A stretch of 23,076 nt of DNA from LSUCC0057 sp042091915 (GCA_042091915.1 JBELGO010000020.1:1-23076); one strand, 5' to 3'; shown: positions 1-8,013, counted from the first letter of the stretch. Notes: generated from the sequence alone by a model not told the origin. Made by a program: numbers and translations.

Positions 1-212
1 CCGTCAATTTCTAATGACAAAATATGCGAGTAAAACGCTTCGTTTTCGAGCGACTTAAGCACATCTTTGTGTACCAGGCTGATCTGCGCTGGTTTTTTAG
101 TGCCACCGTAAACAATTGCGGGGATCACTTGTGCCAGACGACGCAGGCGGCGGCTCGCACCTTTCCCTGTATCCTCACGGCTGGTTGCTTGCAAACTAAA
201 ATCAGTAGACAT
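1..212 (-). CDS. rplY: 50S ribosomal protein L25/Ctc, N-terminal part
   Basis: This is a partial gene: about 70 codons from the ATG at 212, and the rest lies beyond the window start. The protein begins MSTDFSLQATSRED, followed by GKGASRRLRRL and IPAIVYGG, the typical start of the L25/Ctc family that binds 5S rRNA in the large subunit. A good ribosome binding site (AAGGAG) sits seven bases before the ATG. The gene lies 109 bp downstream of prs on the same strand. The prs-rplY order is conserved in Pseudomonas-like bacteria. The longer Ctc form with an extra C-terminal domain cannot be told from the short form here. Identification is confident; full length is unknown. Confidence 0.9.
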   Translation of the reverse strand, partial: MSTDFSLQATSREDTGKGASRRLRRLAQVIPAIVYGGTKKPAQISLVHKDVLKSLENEAFYSHILSLEID

Positions 213-286
213 AGTAGTCTCCTTGTTGAGCCACCACACCCCGCGACCAGAGCTGCAGTGGATTGTTATCCGCCAAATTGGCAGTG

Positions 287-306
287 TTTGTGAGCGATCT
301 CACAAA
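287..306. promoter_or_regulatory. Perfect CRP/Vfr-like palindrome upstream of rplY
   Basis: The 20-bp inverted repeat TTTGTGAG-CGAT-CTCACAAA contains TGTGA-N6-TCACA, the exact core of the CRP consensus. It lies in the 109-bp prs-rplY gap. A possible rplY -10 (AACAAT on the minus strand, 262-267) would place the dyad centre near -41.5, a class II activator position, but the -35 is poor. On the plus strand the same repeat is followed by TTTTT (307-311) and could act as an intrinsic terminator for antisense transcription. A second palindrome (GCCAAATTGGC, 272-282) lies between the dyad and the -10. The dyad is seen directly; its function is inferred. Confidence 0.4.
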
Positions 307-321
307 TTTTTAAGCTCGATA

Positions 322-1281
322 TTACAAAAACATCGCGCTGATAGATTCTTCATTACTGATACGGCGAACCGACTCAGCCAGAAGTGGCCCAAGTGTTAGA
401 GAGCGAATTTTGCTGCAAGCGCGGGCGGCTTCACTGAGTGGAATGCTGTTGGCAACTACCAGCTCGTCGAGCTGTGAGTTGTTGATGTTATCAATAGCTT
501 TGCCGGAGAGTACGGCGTGTGTAGCGTAGGCGACTACACGAGTGGCACCTTTGGCTTTCAGGGCGTCCGCCGCTTTGCAAAGTGTCCCCGCGGTATCGAC
601 GATGTCGTCAACCAAAACGCAGCTGCGGTCCTCTACTTCACCGATGAGGTTCATCACTTCACTGACATTGGCACTGGGGCGACGTTTATCAATAATCGCC
701 AGATCACAATCCAACTGCTTTGCGACAGCACGGGCGCGCACAACACCGCCAATATCAGGTGAAACCACCTGTAGATTGGGGTAGGCGCAGCGTTTAATAT
801 CATCCAGCAACACTGGAGAGCCGTATACGTTATCAACGGTGCAATTAAAGAACCCTTGAATTTGCTCAGCGTGCAAGTCGACGGTCAGAACCCGATCGAC
901 ACCGGCATTTGAGAGCATATCGGCTACGACCTTGGCGCTGATGGGAACGCGGACAGAGCGCACGCGACGATCCTGGCGGGCGTAACCAAAATAAGGCACA
1001 ACCGCAGTGATGCGACCGGCCGAGGCGCGGCGCAGCGCATCGACCATCAGGATCAGCTCCATAATATTGCGGTTGGTGGGAGAGCTGGTGGGCTGGACGA
1101 CAAATACGTCGTGGCCGCGCACGTTCTCGCGAATCTCAATATTAATTTCGCCGTCAGAAAACAAATCGACCAAGGCATTACCAAGCGGTACATGCAAGAC
1201 GTTGGCGATTTCTTGGGCGAGTTCTGGGTTGGCGTTCCCAGAGAAGACCATTAAGCGTGACACGTCGGAGATCCTGGTCAT
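322..1281 (-). CDS. prs: Ribose-phosphate pyrophosphokinase (PRPP synthetase)
   Basis: The enzyme makes PRPP from ribose 5-phosphate and ATP for nucleotide, histidine, tryptophan and NAD synthesis in the cytoplasm. The 319-residue protein has the usual class I length. Visible motifs are the flexible catalytic loop PYFGYARQDRR (about 96-106), DLHAEQIQGFF (135-145), and the PRPP loop CVLVDDIVDTAGT (221-233). It ends RRISNEESISAMFL, like other proteobacterial Prs. An upstream open frame continues through the tRNA and is not coding. The ATG at 1281 has no clear ribosome binding site. A second in-frame ATG at 1251 gives MVFSGNANPE, very close to the Pseudomonas start, and is a real alternative. 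The gene starts only 17 nt after the tRNA-Gln 3' end, so it is probably released from a common transcript by tRNA processing. Confidence 0.95.
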   Translation of the reverse strand: MTRISDVSRLMVFSGNANPELAQEIANVLHVPLGNALVDLFSDGEINIEIRENVRGHDVFVVQPTSSPTNRNIMELILMVDALRRASAGRITAVVPYFGYARQDRRVRSVRVPISAKVVADMLSNAGVDRVLTVDLHAEQIQGFFNCTVDNVYGSPVLLDDIKRCAYPNLQVVSPDIGGVVRARAVAKQLDCDLAIIDKRRPSANVSEVMNLIGEVEDRSCVLVDDIVDTAGTLCKAADALKAKGATRVVAYATHAVLSGKAIDNINNSQLDELVVANSIPLSEAARACSKIRSLTLGPLLAESVRRISNEESISAMFL

Positions 1282-1298
1282 AGGTTTGTACAGAAAGA

Positions 1299-1375
1299 TG
1301 GCTGGGGTGGGAGGATTCGAACCTCCGAATGACGGGATCAAAACCCGTTGCCTTAGGCCTCTTGGCGACACCCCA
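1299..1375 (-). tRNA. tRNA-Gln (anticodon TTG)
   Basis: This 77-nt gene folds as a cloverleaf. The acceptor arm TGGGGTG pairs with CACCCCA, and GCCA at the 3' end is encoded. The D arm is GCC/GGC. The anticodon arm ACGGG-TTTTGAT-CCCGT gives anticodon TTG, reading CAA and probably CAG. The T arm is GGAGG-TTCGAAT-CCTCC. The weak first T-A pair of the acceptor stem is typical of bacterial tRNA-Gln. The gene sits between ispE and prs as in Pseudomonas, but its 5' 23 nt are also the 3' end of ispE. I see no clear promoter just upstream, so read-through from the TPR-lolB-ispE transcript is likely. Confidence 0.97.
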
Positions 1376-2219
1376 GTAATTTGTTGTTCCGCATAGCGCT
1401 GTGTAGCGGTGACTCATCGACACCCTGTGCTACAAAGGCTCGCCATGCTTTTGGGACAATAGCTGCAACTTGTTGCGCGGCAATTTTGTCTTCAAAGGCG
1501 GCAAACACGCTTGCGCCGGTTCCCGTCATTAGCGCTGGTGAGTAACTGTTGAGCCAGTGGCGAGCATTAGCTACCTTCGGGTAGTGCTGCTCGACAACCG
1601 CTTGACAGTCATTTCGACCCAGAGCCGTTGAGAGGGCGCGTATTTTGATCGCTGCAGAGTCCCTTGTCAATTGAGGATGAGAAAAAATTTGCCCTGTGTC
1701 GACATGGCTGTCAGGTGTGACAACCAGATACCAGCGCCGGGGAATATTCACAGGCGTCAGTTGTTCGCCTATGCCCTCTGCAAAGGCGCTGTATCCTTCG
1801 ACAAATAGGGGGATGTCGGCACCCAACTGTGCACCGATCTCACTGAGTTGCGGTATAGATAATCCGCACTGCCAGAGTGCGTTGAGGGCTAGCAGAGTGG
1901 TGGCTGCATCAGAGCTTCCACCCCCTAAGCCACCGCCCATGGGTATCTGTTTGGTCAGTGAAATTTGACACCCGGCGGCACAACCGGCGTGTGCGCGCAA
2001 TTTTTGCGCCGCGCGAACAATTAAGTTCTCTTGGCTGCTAACGCCGGTGACCGGGTCGTGCAGTTCTATTTGGCCACTCTGGTTGGGTTCAAAGCTGATT
2101 TGATCACCCCAGTCGAGCAGCTGAAACAGCGTTTGCAGATTGTGGTAGCCGTCCTCGCGGCGGCCGGTAATGTGCAGCCACAAGTTGATCTTGGCTGGTG
2201 CGGGCAAGGTCAACTTCAC
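1353..2219 (-). CDS. ispE: 4-diphosphocytidyl-2-C-methyl-D-erythritol kinase
   Basis: This GHMP kinase phosphorylates CDP-methylerythritol in the non-mevalonate (MEP) isoprenoid pathway. Its 288 residues match the family length. It shows the N-terminal PAPAKINLWLHI with the catalytic Lys10, the glycine-rich ATP loop PMGGGLGGGSSDAA (about 93-106), and LGADIPLFVEG with the catalytic Asp135. The start is a GTG at 2219 that overlaps the lolB stop by 4 bp (GTGA), which points to translational coupling. The last six residues (GCRQEA) and the TAA stop are encoded by the 5' 23 nt of the tRNA-Gln gene; the stop codon lies in the tRNA D loop. Excision of the tRNA from a shared transcript would therefore remove the ispE stop codon. 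Confidence 0.95.
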   Translation of the reverse strand: MKLTLPAPAKINLWLHITGRREDGYHNLQTLFQLLDWGDQISFEPNQSGQIELHDPVTGVSSQENLIVRAAQKLRAHAGCAAGCQISLTKQIPMGGGLGGGSSDAATTLLALNALWQCGLSIPQLSEIGAQLGADIPLFVEGYSAFAEGIGEQLTPVNIPRRWYLVVTPDSHVDTGQIFSHPQLTRDSAAIKIRALSTALGRNDCQAVVEQHYPKVANARHWLNSYSPALMTGTGASVFAAFEDKIAAQQVAAIVPKAWRAFVAQGVDESPLHSAMRNNKLLGCRQEA

Positions 2220-2809
2220 AGTCGATCACCACGTGACTGAATAATTAAGGTGAAACGTTGATCACCTTGTTGGCCAGTGATTTTGTTTGGCCGACTAGAT
2301 TTTTGAGCGTCTGGATAACGGCTTAATCGCAGCTGCCATCCCGCTTGCGTGAAGCTGAGAAGCTGCCGCTGGTCGTTGTAGAGCAGATCTTGCGGGACGG
2401 CAAAAGTAGACGGTGCCGTTTTACCGTCCGCCCAGTGTTGCAGGGCTTGCAGTGGCAGTTCGCTGCCCAGCCACTCACGGCTGAGTTGGTCGACACTGCC
2501 GCTAATACGCTTTCCACCTTGCTCTAATATGGCCTGTTGTGGTGTGCCGGTGAGCCGCGCAGAACCATAACCGAGAGGGCCGCGCAGAGAGATAGCAAAG
2601 CGCTGGGGATAAATAAGCCAGTTCAGCTGGCCACTGCCACTGGCTTGATTGGAGCTCACTGCGAGCTTGCCGCTGAGCTGCCAAATGGGCGATGTTGTGG
2701 GTTGCGGCGAGCTGATGTGTGCACAGCTGCTCAGCAGCGCAGTGCACAGTAAGAGCGGCACATGCCAGTTAAAGCGTCGGCGGTTTGGGCGCTGCCTGCG
2801 TGAGGTCAC
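2216..2809 (-). CDS. lolB: Outer membrane lipoprotein receptor LolB
   Basis: LolB accepts lipoproteins from the periplasmic carrier LolA and inserts them into the outer membrane. The 197-residue product has a basic n-region (RRQRPNRRR), a hydrophobic stretch and a lipobox LSSC with the lipidated Cys at residue 29. The remainder (WQLSGKLAVSS, GSGQLNWLIYPQRF, LRGPLGYGSARLTG, REWLGSELPLQALQHWADG) fits the LolB beta-barrel fold. The start is a GTG at 2809 overlapping the stop of the upstream TPR gene by 4 bp. An ATG at 2813 is out of frame. The lolB-ispE order next to hemA is the conserved arrangement in gammaproteobacteria. Confidence 0.9.
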   Translation of the reverse strand: MTSRRQRPNRRRFNWHVPLLLCTALLSSCAHISSPQPTTSPIWQLSGKLAVSSNQASGSGQLNWLIYPQRFAISLRGPLGYGSARLTGTPQQAILEQGGKRISGSVDQLSREWLGSELPLQALQHWADGKTAPSTFAVPQDLLYNDQRQLLSFTQAGWQLRLSRYPDAQKSSRPNKITGQQGDQRFTLIIQSRGDRL

Positions 2810-4611
2810 TCATAAACTCCGTTGAGATCGATATCTAGTCGGTCGATAGTATCGCGCACATAGTGGGCGTCAGGAAAGCTTCGCAGCGCCTCGCGCCAAA
2901 GATTTATCGCTTTTTCAGGCTTTTCTAGCTGCCAATACACCTCGCCAAGATGGCTGGCAACCATTGCATTATCATCCAGAGCACGGGCTCGGAGTAATTG
3001 CTCCAGTGCGCCTTCAATATCCCCCAGTTGATAGAGTGCCCAGCCCAAATGGTTGAGTACGACAGGATTCTCAGGGGCGAGTTGGCTGGCGCGATAGAGG
3101 AGCTTTTGGCCCTCATCAAGTTGCGCTAAGTGACTGACTTTAATATTGCCCAGCGAGCTCAGTGCTAAAGCTTGGTTTGGATAGGTATTCAGTATGCGCT
3201 GCCACTGCGCTGCGGCGCGCGCAAAATCGCGGTTCTTTTCCAGTTGCTGCGCTAGCAGTGTTTGCAGTTCGAGAGAGTTGGGCAAGTTGGCTGTGGCCGC
3301 TTCCAATAGTTGCAGCTGTGCGTCTGCAGAGCGCTGTGCCGAGGTCAATTCGATATCCAAAAGATAGAACTGCTCGCTGTATTCGGGGTATTGGCGGTGC
3401 TGTAAGCGCACCCAGCGATCAAATTGTGGCAAGCCATTGAGCTGCAGTAGCAGCTCAGCGGTGCGCTGCATGGCGCGATCAAAGTGTATGCCCGGTTGAA
3501 CGCGGCGAAAATGCATTAGAGCGCGCTTGGGTTGGCCGTAGAAGTCGGCGATGCGGCCGAGCTGGTACTGCGCGTCTGAGAACCATCGGCTCTGTTCGGG
3601 TATGGCTTTCAACAGTGGCTCAGCAGAGGGTATATCTCTGTTATCAATATGTAAGACCGCTTGCAGTAAGCGCGCTTGATGGTGAGTGGGATCGAGTTTG
3701 ACGACCTCGGCGAGTGTAGTGCGAGCCGTGGGTCTATCTAGATTGAGAAGCAAGCGAGCCAGATCGAATTTTAGTGCAGCATCAGGGTGCTCACGGGTAG
3801 TTTGTTTGAGCAGTGCAATAGCCTCGAAGTGACGGCGCGACTGAGTGAGCAGTTGCACAGTGAGTTGGATGCTTTTGCGCCAGAGGATTTCCAGCGTGGC
3901 GCCACTGCGCTGTTGGCTGGATTGGCTGATGTGCAAAGAGCACTGAATAAGAGCCTGTCGCGCTTTGACTGTACTGGCTGTGCGAGCTTGAAGTTGGCAA
4001 TCAAGTAATTGGAAGGCGAGCCGCTGTGCGGGTGAGCGACTGTTGGCGCTGTCCCGGTCGCGATTAACCGAAGCGATAAAGCTGCGGTTAAGCTCAGCGC
4101 TGTCTTTGAGATAGCTGGCGGCGGAAAAGAGCAACTCGACGCTGTCAGTGGCAGTGAACAGTTGCGCGGCTTCATTGAAAAGCCGCTCGCCATCACCTTG
4201 TGCAGCGGCGCTGCGCAGAGAAGCGCGGTGAGCGTTGAGATCCTCAGGGAAAAGCGCCAGCCAGCGTTGCAGGTTCTGTTCCATGGCGACAAAGTCACGA
4301 TTGCGTTCGGCGGCTAGCTGCGCGGCCAATAACAGATTGGGATCGTTGAGCGCAGCGCCTTCGCGCCGGTAACTCTGCAGTGCAGTGGTGTCGTCGCCGT
4401 ACTGCGAGGCGAGTTCGGCGGTGAGCAAGTTTAGCAGTTGCTCTTTAGGGATAGGCTCGGCCGCAACAGGTGAGGTAATTGGCGCCTCAGGTGCCGAGGT
4501 TATGTCCTCTTTGTTGGACTCGAGTGTTGTTGTGGAGCAAGCGGCTAGCAGAGCTAGAGCGCTGAGGGTCGCCAACTGTTTAACCCTGCACGCATGCATG
4601 AATAGAATCAT
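2806..4611 (-). CDS. Tetratricopeptide-repeat lipoprotein (PA4667-like)
   Basis: The 601-residue protein begins with a lipoprotein signal: basic n-region CRVKQ, hydrophobic core, and lipobox LAAC with Cys25. It should be anchored in the outer membrane or periplasm. Degenerate TPR helices fill most of the chain; the clearest are towards the C-terminus (ALALSSLGNIKVSHLAQLDEG, PVVLNHLGWALYQLGDIEGA, AMVASHLGEVYWQLEKPEKA). Pseudomonas carries a TPR protein at the same place between lolB and hemA. Its exact role is not established to my knowledge; an envelope scaffold or assembly function is only a guess. ATG codons at 4611 and 4599 both keep the signal peptide. It heads the lolB-ispE-tRNA-prs group and is divergent from hemA. 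Confidence 0.85.
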   Translation of the reverse strand: MILFMHACRVKQLATLSALALLAACSTTTLESNKEDITSAPEAPITSPVAAEPIPKEQLLNLLTAELASQYGDDTTALQSYRREGAALNDPNLLLAAQLAAERNRDFVAMEQNLQRWLALFPEDLNAHRASLRSAAAQGDGERLFNEAAQLFTATDSVELLFSAASYLKDSAELNRSFIASVNRDRDSANSRSPAQRLAFQLLDCQLQARTASTVKARQALIQCSLHISQSSQQRSGATLEILWRKSIQLTVQLLTQSRRHFEAIALLKQTTREHPDAALKFDLARLLLNLDRPTARTTLAEVVKLDPTHHQARLLQAVLHIDNRDIPSAEPLLKAIPEQSRWFSDAQYQLGRIADFYGQPKRALMHFRRVQPGIHFDRAMQRTAELLLQLNGLPQFDRWVRLQHRQYPEYSEQFYLLDIELTSAQRSADAQLQLLEAATANLPNSLELQTLLAQQLEKNRDFARAAAQWQRILNTYPNQALALSSLGNIKVSHLAQLDEGQKLLYRASQLAPENPVVLNHLGWALYQLGDIEGALEQLLRARALDDNAMVASHLGEVYWQLEKPEKAINLWREALRSFPDAHYVRDTIDRLDIDLNGVYE

Positions 4612-4754
4612 GTGCCCACTCTGGTCTAATTACAATGTATTAGACGCTCAGATGGTGACTGCATTGCAGAGAGAACATAAATTGTTGCGTGAATATGTTG
4701 TTTGAGTTCGCCACAGCGGCGTTGGCTCGTGTAAAATCGCTGGTCAATTAATCT

Positions 4755-4766
4755 ATTGGCGCCAAT
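4755..4766. promoter_or_regulatory. 12-bp palindrome in the TPR/hemA divergent region
   Basis: The 200-bp gap between the divergent TPR gene and hemA must hold promoters for both. I find no convincing -35/-10 pair on either strand; TAAAAT at 4732-4737 lacks a matching -35. The one distinct element is the perfect palindrome ATTGGCGCCAAT, 46 bp before the hemA ATG. It could be an operator, but a short palindrome may occur by chance. Confidence 0.2.
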
Positions 4767-4811
4767 CCAGCGGCGGCTTAGTGGCTAAATAAGGCGGTTT
4801 TTGACACAACC

Positions 4812-6065
4812 ATGAGCATTATTGCGCTGGGAATTAACCACAAAACCGCGGCTTTAGAGTTGCGCGGCAGAGTTGCGTTTGCGCCGGAGAAAGTGGAGTC
4901 ACAACTCCATTCGGCTCGAGATGCCTTGGGTCTCAGTGAAGTTGCACTGCTCTCTACTTGCAACCGTACCGAGCTCTACATGCACGGCGATTGCGATGAT
5001 CAGGCGATACTCGAGTGGCTGGCGGCTAGCCGCGGCGTCGCCCTGGATGATTTGAATTCTTGCTACTACAGCTATCGCGATCAAGACGCAGTAAGTCATT
5101 TGATGAGCGTGGCCAGCGGCCTCGATTCGCTGGTGTTGGGCGAGCCGCAGATTCTAGGTCAGATCAAGTCTGCTTACGCCGTCGGTTGCCAAGCTGGCAC
5201 GCTTGCCAGTGAGCTCCACAGCGCATTTCAGCTCGCTTTTAGTACCGCTAAAACCGTCCGTTCGCAAACCGCTATCGGTCAAAATCCGGTCTCTGTTGCC
5301 TATGCTGCGGTGGCGTTAGCACAGCAGATATTTTCCGATATGGCTAGCGCTCGCGCGCTGTTAATCGGCGCCGGCGAAACTATTGAATTGGTCGCCAGGC
5401 ATTTGGCCGAGCGGGGCGTTGGCAATATCACCGTAGCCAACCGGACACTGCAGCGCGCCACTGAACTTGCCGGTAAATTTAACGCCGAAGCGGTCCTGTT
5501 GGCCGATATCCCCGAGCAGTTGGCGCAGGCGGACATCGTTATCTCTTCGACTGCCAGCCAGCTGCCAATACTCGGCAAAGGTGCCGTAGAGTCGGCGCTC
5601 AAAAAACGTCGCAGGCGCCCTATTTTTATGCTCGACATCGCTGTGCCGCGAGATATAGAAGAGCAGGTGGGTGAGCTAGACGATGTCTATCTGTATACCG
5701 TCGATGATCTCGAAGAGGTGATCGAAGACAACCTGCGCGCCCGCCAAGACGCGGCAGAAGCGGCTCGCGAAATTGTCGCGGCAGAGTCTGAGCGCTGGTT
5801 TCGACAGCGCCGCTCACTCGCCGCGGTAGACACCATCAAAGCCTACCGCACGGCGGTGGACGCTCTGCGCACTGAAGAGTTAAAGCGCGCCATGGCCGCA
5901 CTGCAGCGCGGTACTCCGGCAGAAGAGGTGGTCGATACGCTGGCGCGCGGCTTGGCTAATAAAGTAATGCACGCCCCCACTATCGCACTGCGTCAAGCGA
6001 GCGAGGCGGGTCGTGAAGATATTCTTGAACTGGCCCAGCAGCTATTTGATCTGCATGCCGATTAA
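4812..6065 (+). CDS. hemA: Glutamyl-tRNA reductase
   Basis: The enzyme reduces glutamyl-tRNA(Glu) with NADPH to glutamate-1-semialdehyde, the committed step to heme in the C5 pathway. The 417 residues match the family. The N-terminus MSIIALGINHKTA is typical, and the catalytic Cys50 sits in STCNRTELY. GEPQILGQIK and the NADPH-binding LLIGAGETIELVARHL (about 185-200) follow, then the C-terminal dimerisation helices. The ATG at 4812 gives the conserved start although no good ribosome binding site precedes it. It is followed after 30 bp by prfA and then prmC, the standard hemA-prfA-prmC order. GluTR activity in relatives is controlled at protein level by heme; nothing in the sequence here shows that. 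Confidence 0.97.
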   Translation: MSIIALGINHKTAALELRGRVAFAPEKVESQLHSARDALGLSEVALLSTCNRTELYMHGDCDDQAILEWLAASRGVALDDLNSCYYSYRDQDAVSHLMSVASGLDSLVLGEPQILGQIKSAYAVGCQAGTLASELHSAFQLAFSTAKTVRSQTAIGQNPVSVAYAAVALAQQIFSDMASARALLIGAGETIELVARHLAERGVGNITVANRTLQRATELAGKFNAEAVLLADIPEQLAQADIVISSTASQLPILGKGAVESALKKRRRRPIFMLDIAVPRDIEEQVGELDDVYLYTVDDLEEVIEDNLRARQDAAEAAREIVAAESERWFRQRRSLAAVDTIKAYRTAVDALRTEELKRAMAALQRGTPAEEVVDTLARGLANKVMHAPTIALRQASEAGREDILELAQQLFDLHAD

Positions 6066-6095
6066 ACCGGCTCACCACGTATTTAAAGGATCGCA

Positions 6096-7181
6096 ATGAA
6101 AGCTTCTATTCACAGCAAACTCGAACACCTCAGTGAGCGTCACGGTGAGGTCTCGGCTCTGCTCAGTGAGCCAGAGGTGATTGCTGATCAAAATCAGTTT
6201 CGCGCGCTGTCTCAGGAGTACGCCGAACTCGAGCCGGTAGTCGCCAACTTTGTCGCTTGGCAGCGCAGTGAGTCAGATATTCTCTCTGCGCAAGAGTTGA
6301 TGAAAGAGAGCGATCAAGAGATGCGCGAGATGGCGGCTGAGGAGCTCGAAGACGCCCAGCAGCGCCGCAGCCAGCTAGAGGTTGAGTTGCAGCGATTGCT
6401 GCTGCCGCGCGATCCGCGCGATGGCAAAAACGTCTACTTAGAAATCCGCGCTGGGACTGGTGGCGATGAGGCGGCAATTTTTGCCGGAGATCTTTTCCGC
6501 ATGTACAGCCGCTACGCTGAGAAGCGTCGCTGGCAGATAGAAATTATCAGTGAGAACGCGGGCGAGCACGGCGGGTATAAAGAGATCATTACCCGGGTGA
6601 GCGGTTCCGGTGTCTATTCGCAATTGAAATTTGAATCGGGCGCCCACCGCGTGCAGAGGGTGCCAGAGACAGAGTCACAAGGGCGAGTGCACACCTCCGC
6701 TTGTACCGTTGCCGTTATGGCAGAGCCTGATGAGAGCGATGCCATCGAAATCAACAAAGCGGATCTGCGCGTCGATACCTATCGCGCCTCCGGCGCTGGC
6801 GGCCAGCACGTCAATAAAACCGACTCAGCTATTCGGCTAACACACTTGCCTACCGGTATGGTGGTTGAGTGCCAGGAGGAGCGCTCGCAGCATAAGAATC
6901 GCGCCAAAGCGATGGCACTGCTGCAGGCGCGTTTGAATAGCGCTCAAGACGAGCTCAATGCGCGTGAGCAAGCGCAAGAGCGACGCTCTCTGGTCGGTTC
7001 GGGAGATCGCTCCGAGCGGATACGCACCTACAACTACCCTCAGGGTCGAGTCACCGACCATCGGATTAATTTAACACTCTACAAGCTCGGCGAGGTGATG
7101 GAAGGCGCTCTCAACGAAGTCGTTGAGCCGCTGGTACAAGAGCACCAAGCGGAGCAACTGGCTGCCCTGAGTGGCGAGTAA
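6096..7181 (+). CDS. prfA: Peptide chain release factor 1
   Basis: RF1 reads UAA and UAG stop codons and triggers release of the finished peptide on the ribosome. The 361-residue protein has the coiled-coil N-domain, the stop-codon recognition tripeptide as PET (residues 190-192 in RVPETESQGR), and the GGQ catalytic motif (235-237 in GAGGQHVNKTDS), whose Gln is methylated by PrmC. PxT with x = Glu is a common RF1 variant. The ATG follows AAGGA at good spacing. The stop codon lies inside the first codons of prmC (11-bp overlap), so the substrate and its modifying enzyme are translationally linked. Confidence 0.97.
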   Translation: MKASIHSKLEHLSERHGEVSALLSEPEVIADQNQFRALSQEYAELEPVVANFVAWQRSESDILSAQELMKESDQEMREMAAEELEDAQQRRSQLEVELQRLLLPRDPRDGKNVYLEIRAGTGGDEAAIFAGDLFRMYSRYAEKRRWQIEIISENAGEHGGYKEIITRVSGSGVYSQLKFESGAHRVQRVPETESQGRVHTSACTVAVMAEPDESDAIEINKADLRVDTYRASGAGGQHVNKTDSAIRLTHLPTGMVVECQEERSQHKNRAKAMALLQARLNSAQDELNAREQAQERRSLVGSGDRSERIRTYNYPQGRVTDHRINLTLYKLGEVMEGALNEVVEPLVQEHQAEQLAALSGE

Positions 7182-8013
7182 CTACCCCGAACACTCTATT
7201 GCCGGCCAGCTGGCGCGCGCCCAGCTGCCCAGTGACAGCCCGGAGTTAGATGCACAACTGCTTTTGGCCGATCTGCTCGGTGTCAGCCGCACTTATTTGG
7301 CCACCTGGCCTGAGCGTCTGCTCGAGGCCGACCAGCTGCGCAATTATGCAGAGCGTTTGCGACGTCGCAGAGCCGGTGAGCCAGTCGCCTACATTATTGG
7401 TGCGCAAGGTTTTTGGACACTGCAGCTGGCCTGTGCGCCAAGCACGCTGATCCCGCGGCCAGAGACTGAGCTGCTAGTCGAACAGGCCCTGTCATTGGCA
7501 CTGCCAGATCGTGCGCGAGTCGCTGACTTAGGGTGTGGCACAGGGGCTATCGCACTCGCTTTAGCCAGTGAGCGCAAAGGCTGGCACGTGATTGCGGCCG
7601 AGCGCGACAGCGACGCGCTGGCGCTGGCTGAGCGCAACCGCCTGAGCCATGCGCTGGACAATGTCGAAGTGAGAGAGAGCGATTGGTTCACTGCCCTGGC
7701 AGGGGAGCACCTTGATCTTATTGTCAGCAACCCACCCTATATTGAGCTGGATGACCCCCACCTTAGCGGTGGCGATGTGCATTTCGAACCACAATCAGCT
7801 CTGGTAGCCGGGGCTGACGGCTTAGACGATCTGCGCCATATCATTGCTAGCGCCCCGCACTACTTGAGCGCTGATGGCTGGTTAATGGTAGAGCACGGTT
7901 ATAACCAGGCCGAAGCAGTAGCGGCCTTGTTTGCCGATGCGGGGTTTAGTGAGATTGCCGGGTATCGCGATCTCAATGACATGCCGCGAATCACTGTGGG
8001 CTGTTGGCGATAA
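7171..8013 (+). CDS. prmC: Release factor glutamine methyltransferase PrmC (HemK)
   Basis: PrmC N5-methylates the GGQ glutamine of RF1 and RF2 with S-adenosylmethionine. Of its 280 residues, the N-terminal helical bundle covers about 1-90. The SAM-binding motif I is VADLGCGTGAIALALA (117-132), and the catalytic NPPY (187-190) is followed by IELDD. IPRPETE (94-100) is also characteristic. The start is a GTG at 7171 that overlaps prfA by 11 bp; no better start exists upstream that keeps the N-domain. The 3' end overlaps the 3' end of the opposing MATE gene by 23 bp. Confidence 0.95.
   Translation: MASNYPEHSIAGQLARAQLPSDSPELDAQLLLADLLGVSRTYLATWPERLLEADQLRNYAERLRRRRAGEPVAYIIGAQGFWTLQLACAPSTLIPRPETELLVEQALSLALPDRARVADLGCGTGAIALALASERKGWHVIAAERDSDALALAERNRLSHALDNVEVRESDWFTALAGEHLDLIVSNPPYIELDDPHLSGGDVHFEPQSALVAGADGLDDLRHIIASAPHYLSADGWLMVEHGYNQAEAVAALFADAGFSEIAGYRDLNDMPRITVGCWR

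Noticed and set aside
262..273. Sequence GCGGATAACAAT resembling half of the lac operator
   Set aside because: The other operator half is absent at the right spacing and no LacI-type gene is nearby; treated as chance.
1282..1371. Open frame joining prs to the tRNA
   Set aside because: The first 30 codons are the tRNA-Gln sequence read through; not coding.
6663..6671. PET in place of PAT in the RF1 anticodon-like motif
   Set aside because: The middle residue of PxT varies and Glu is common in RF1 of related bacteria.
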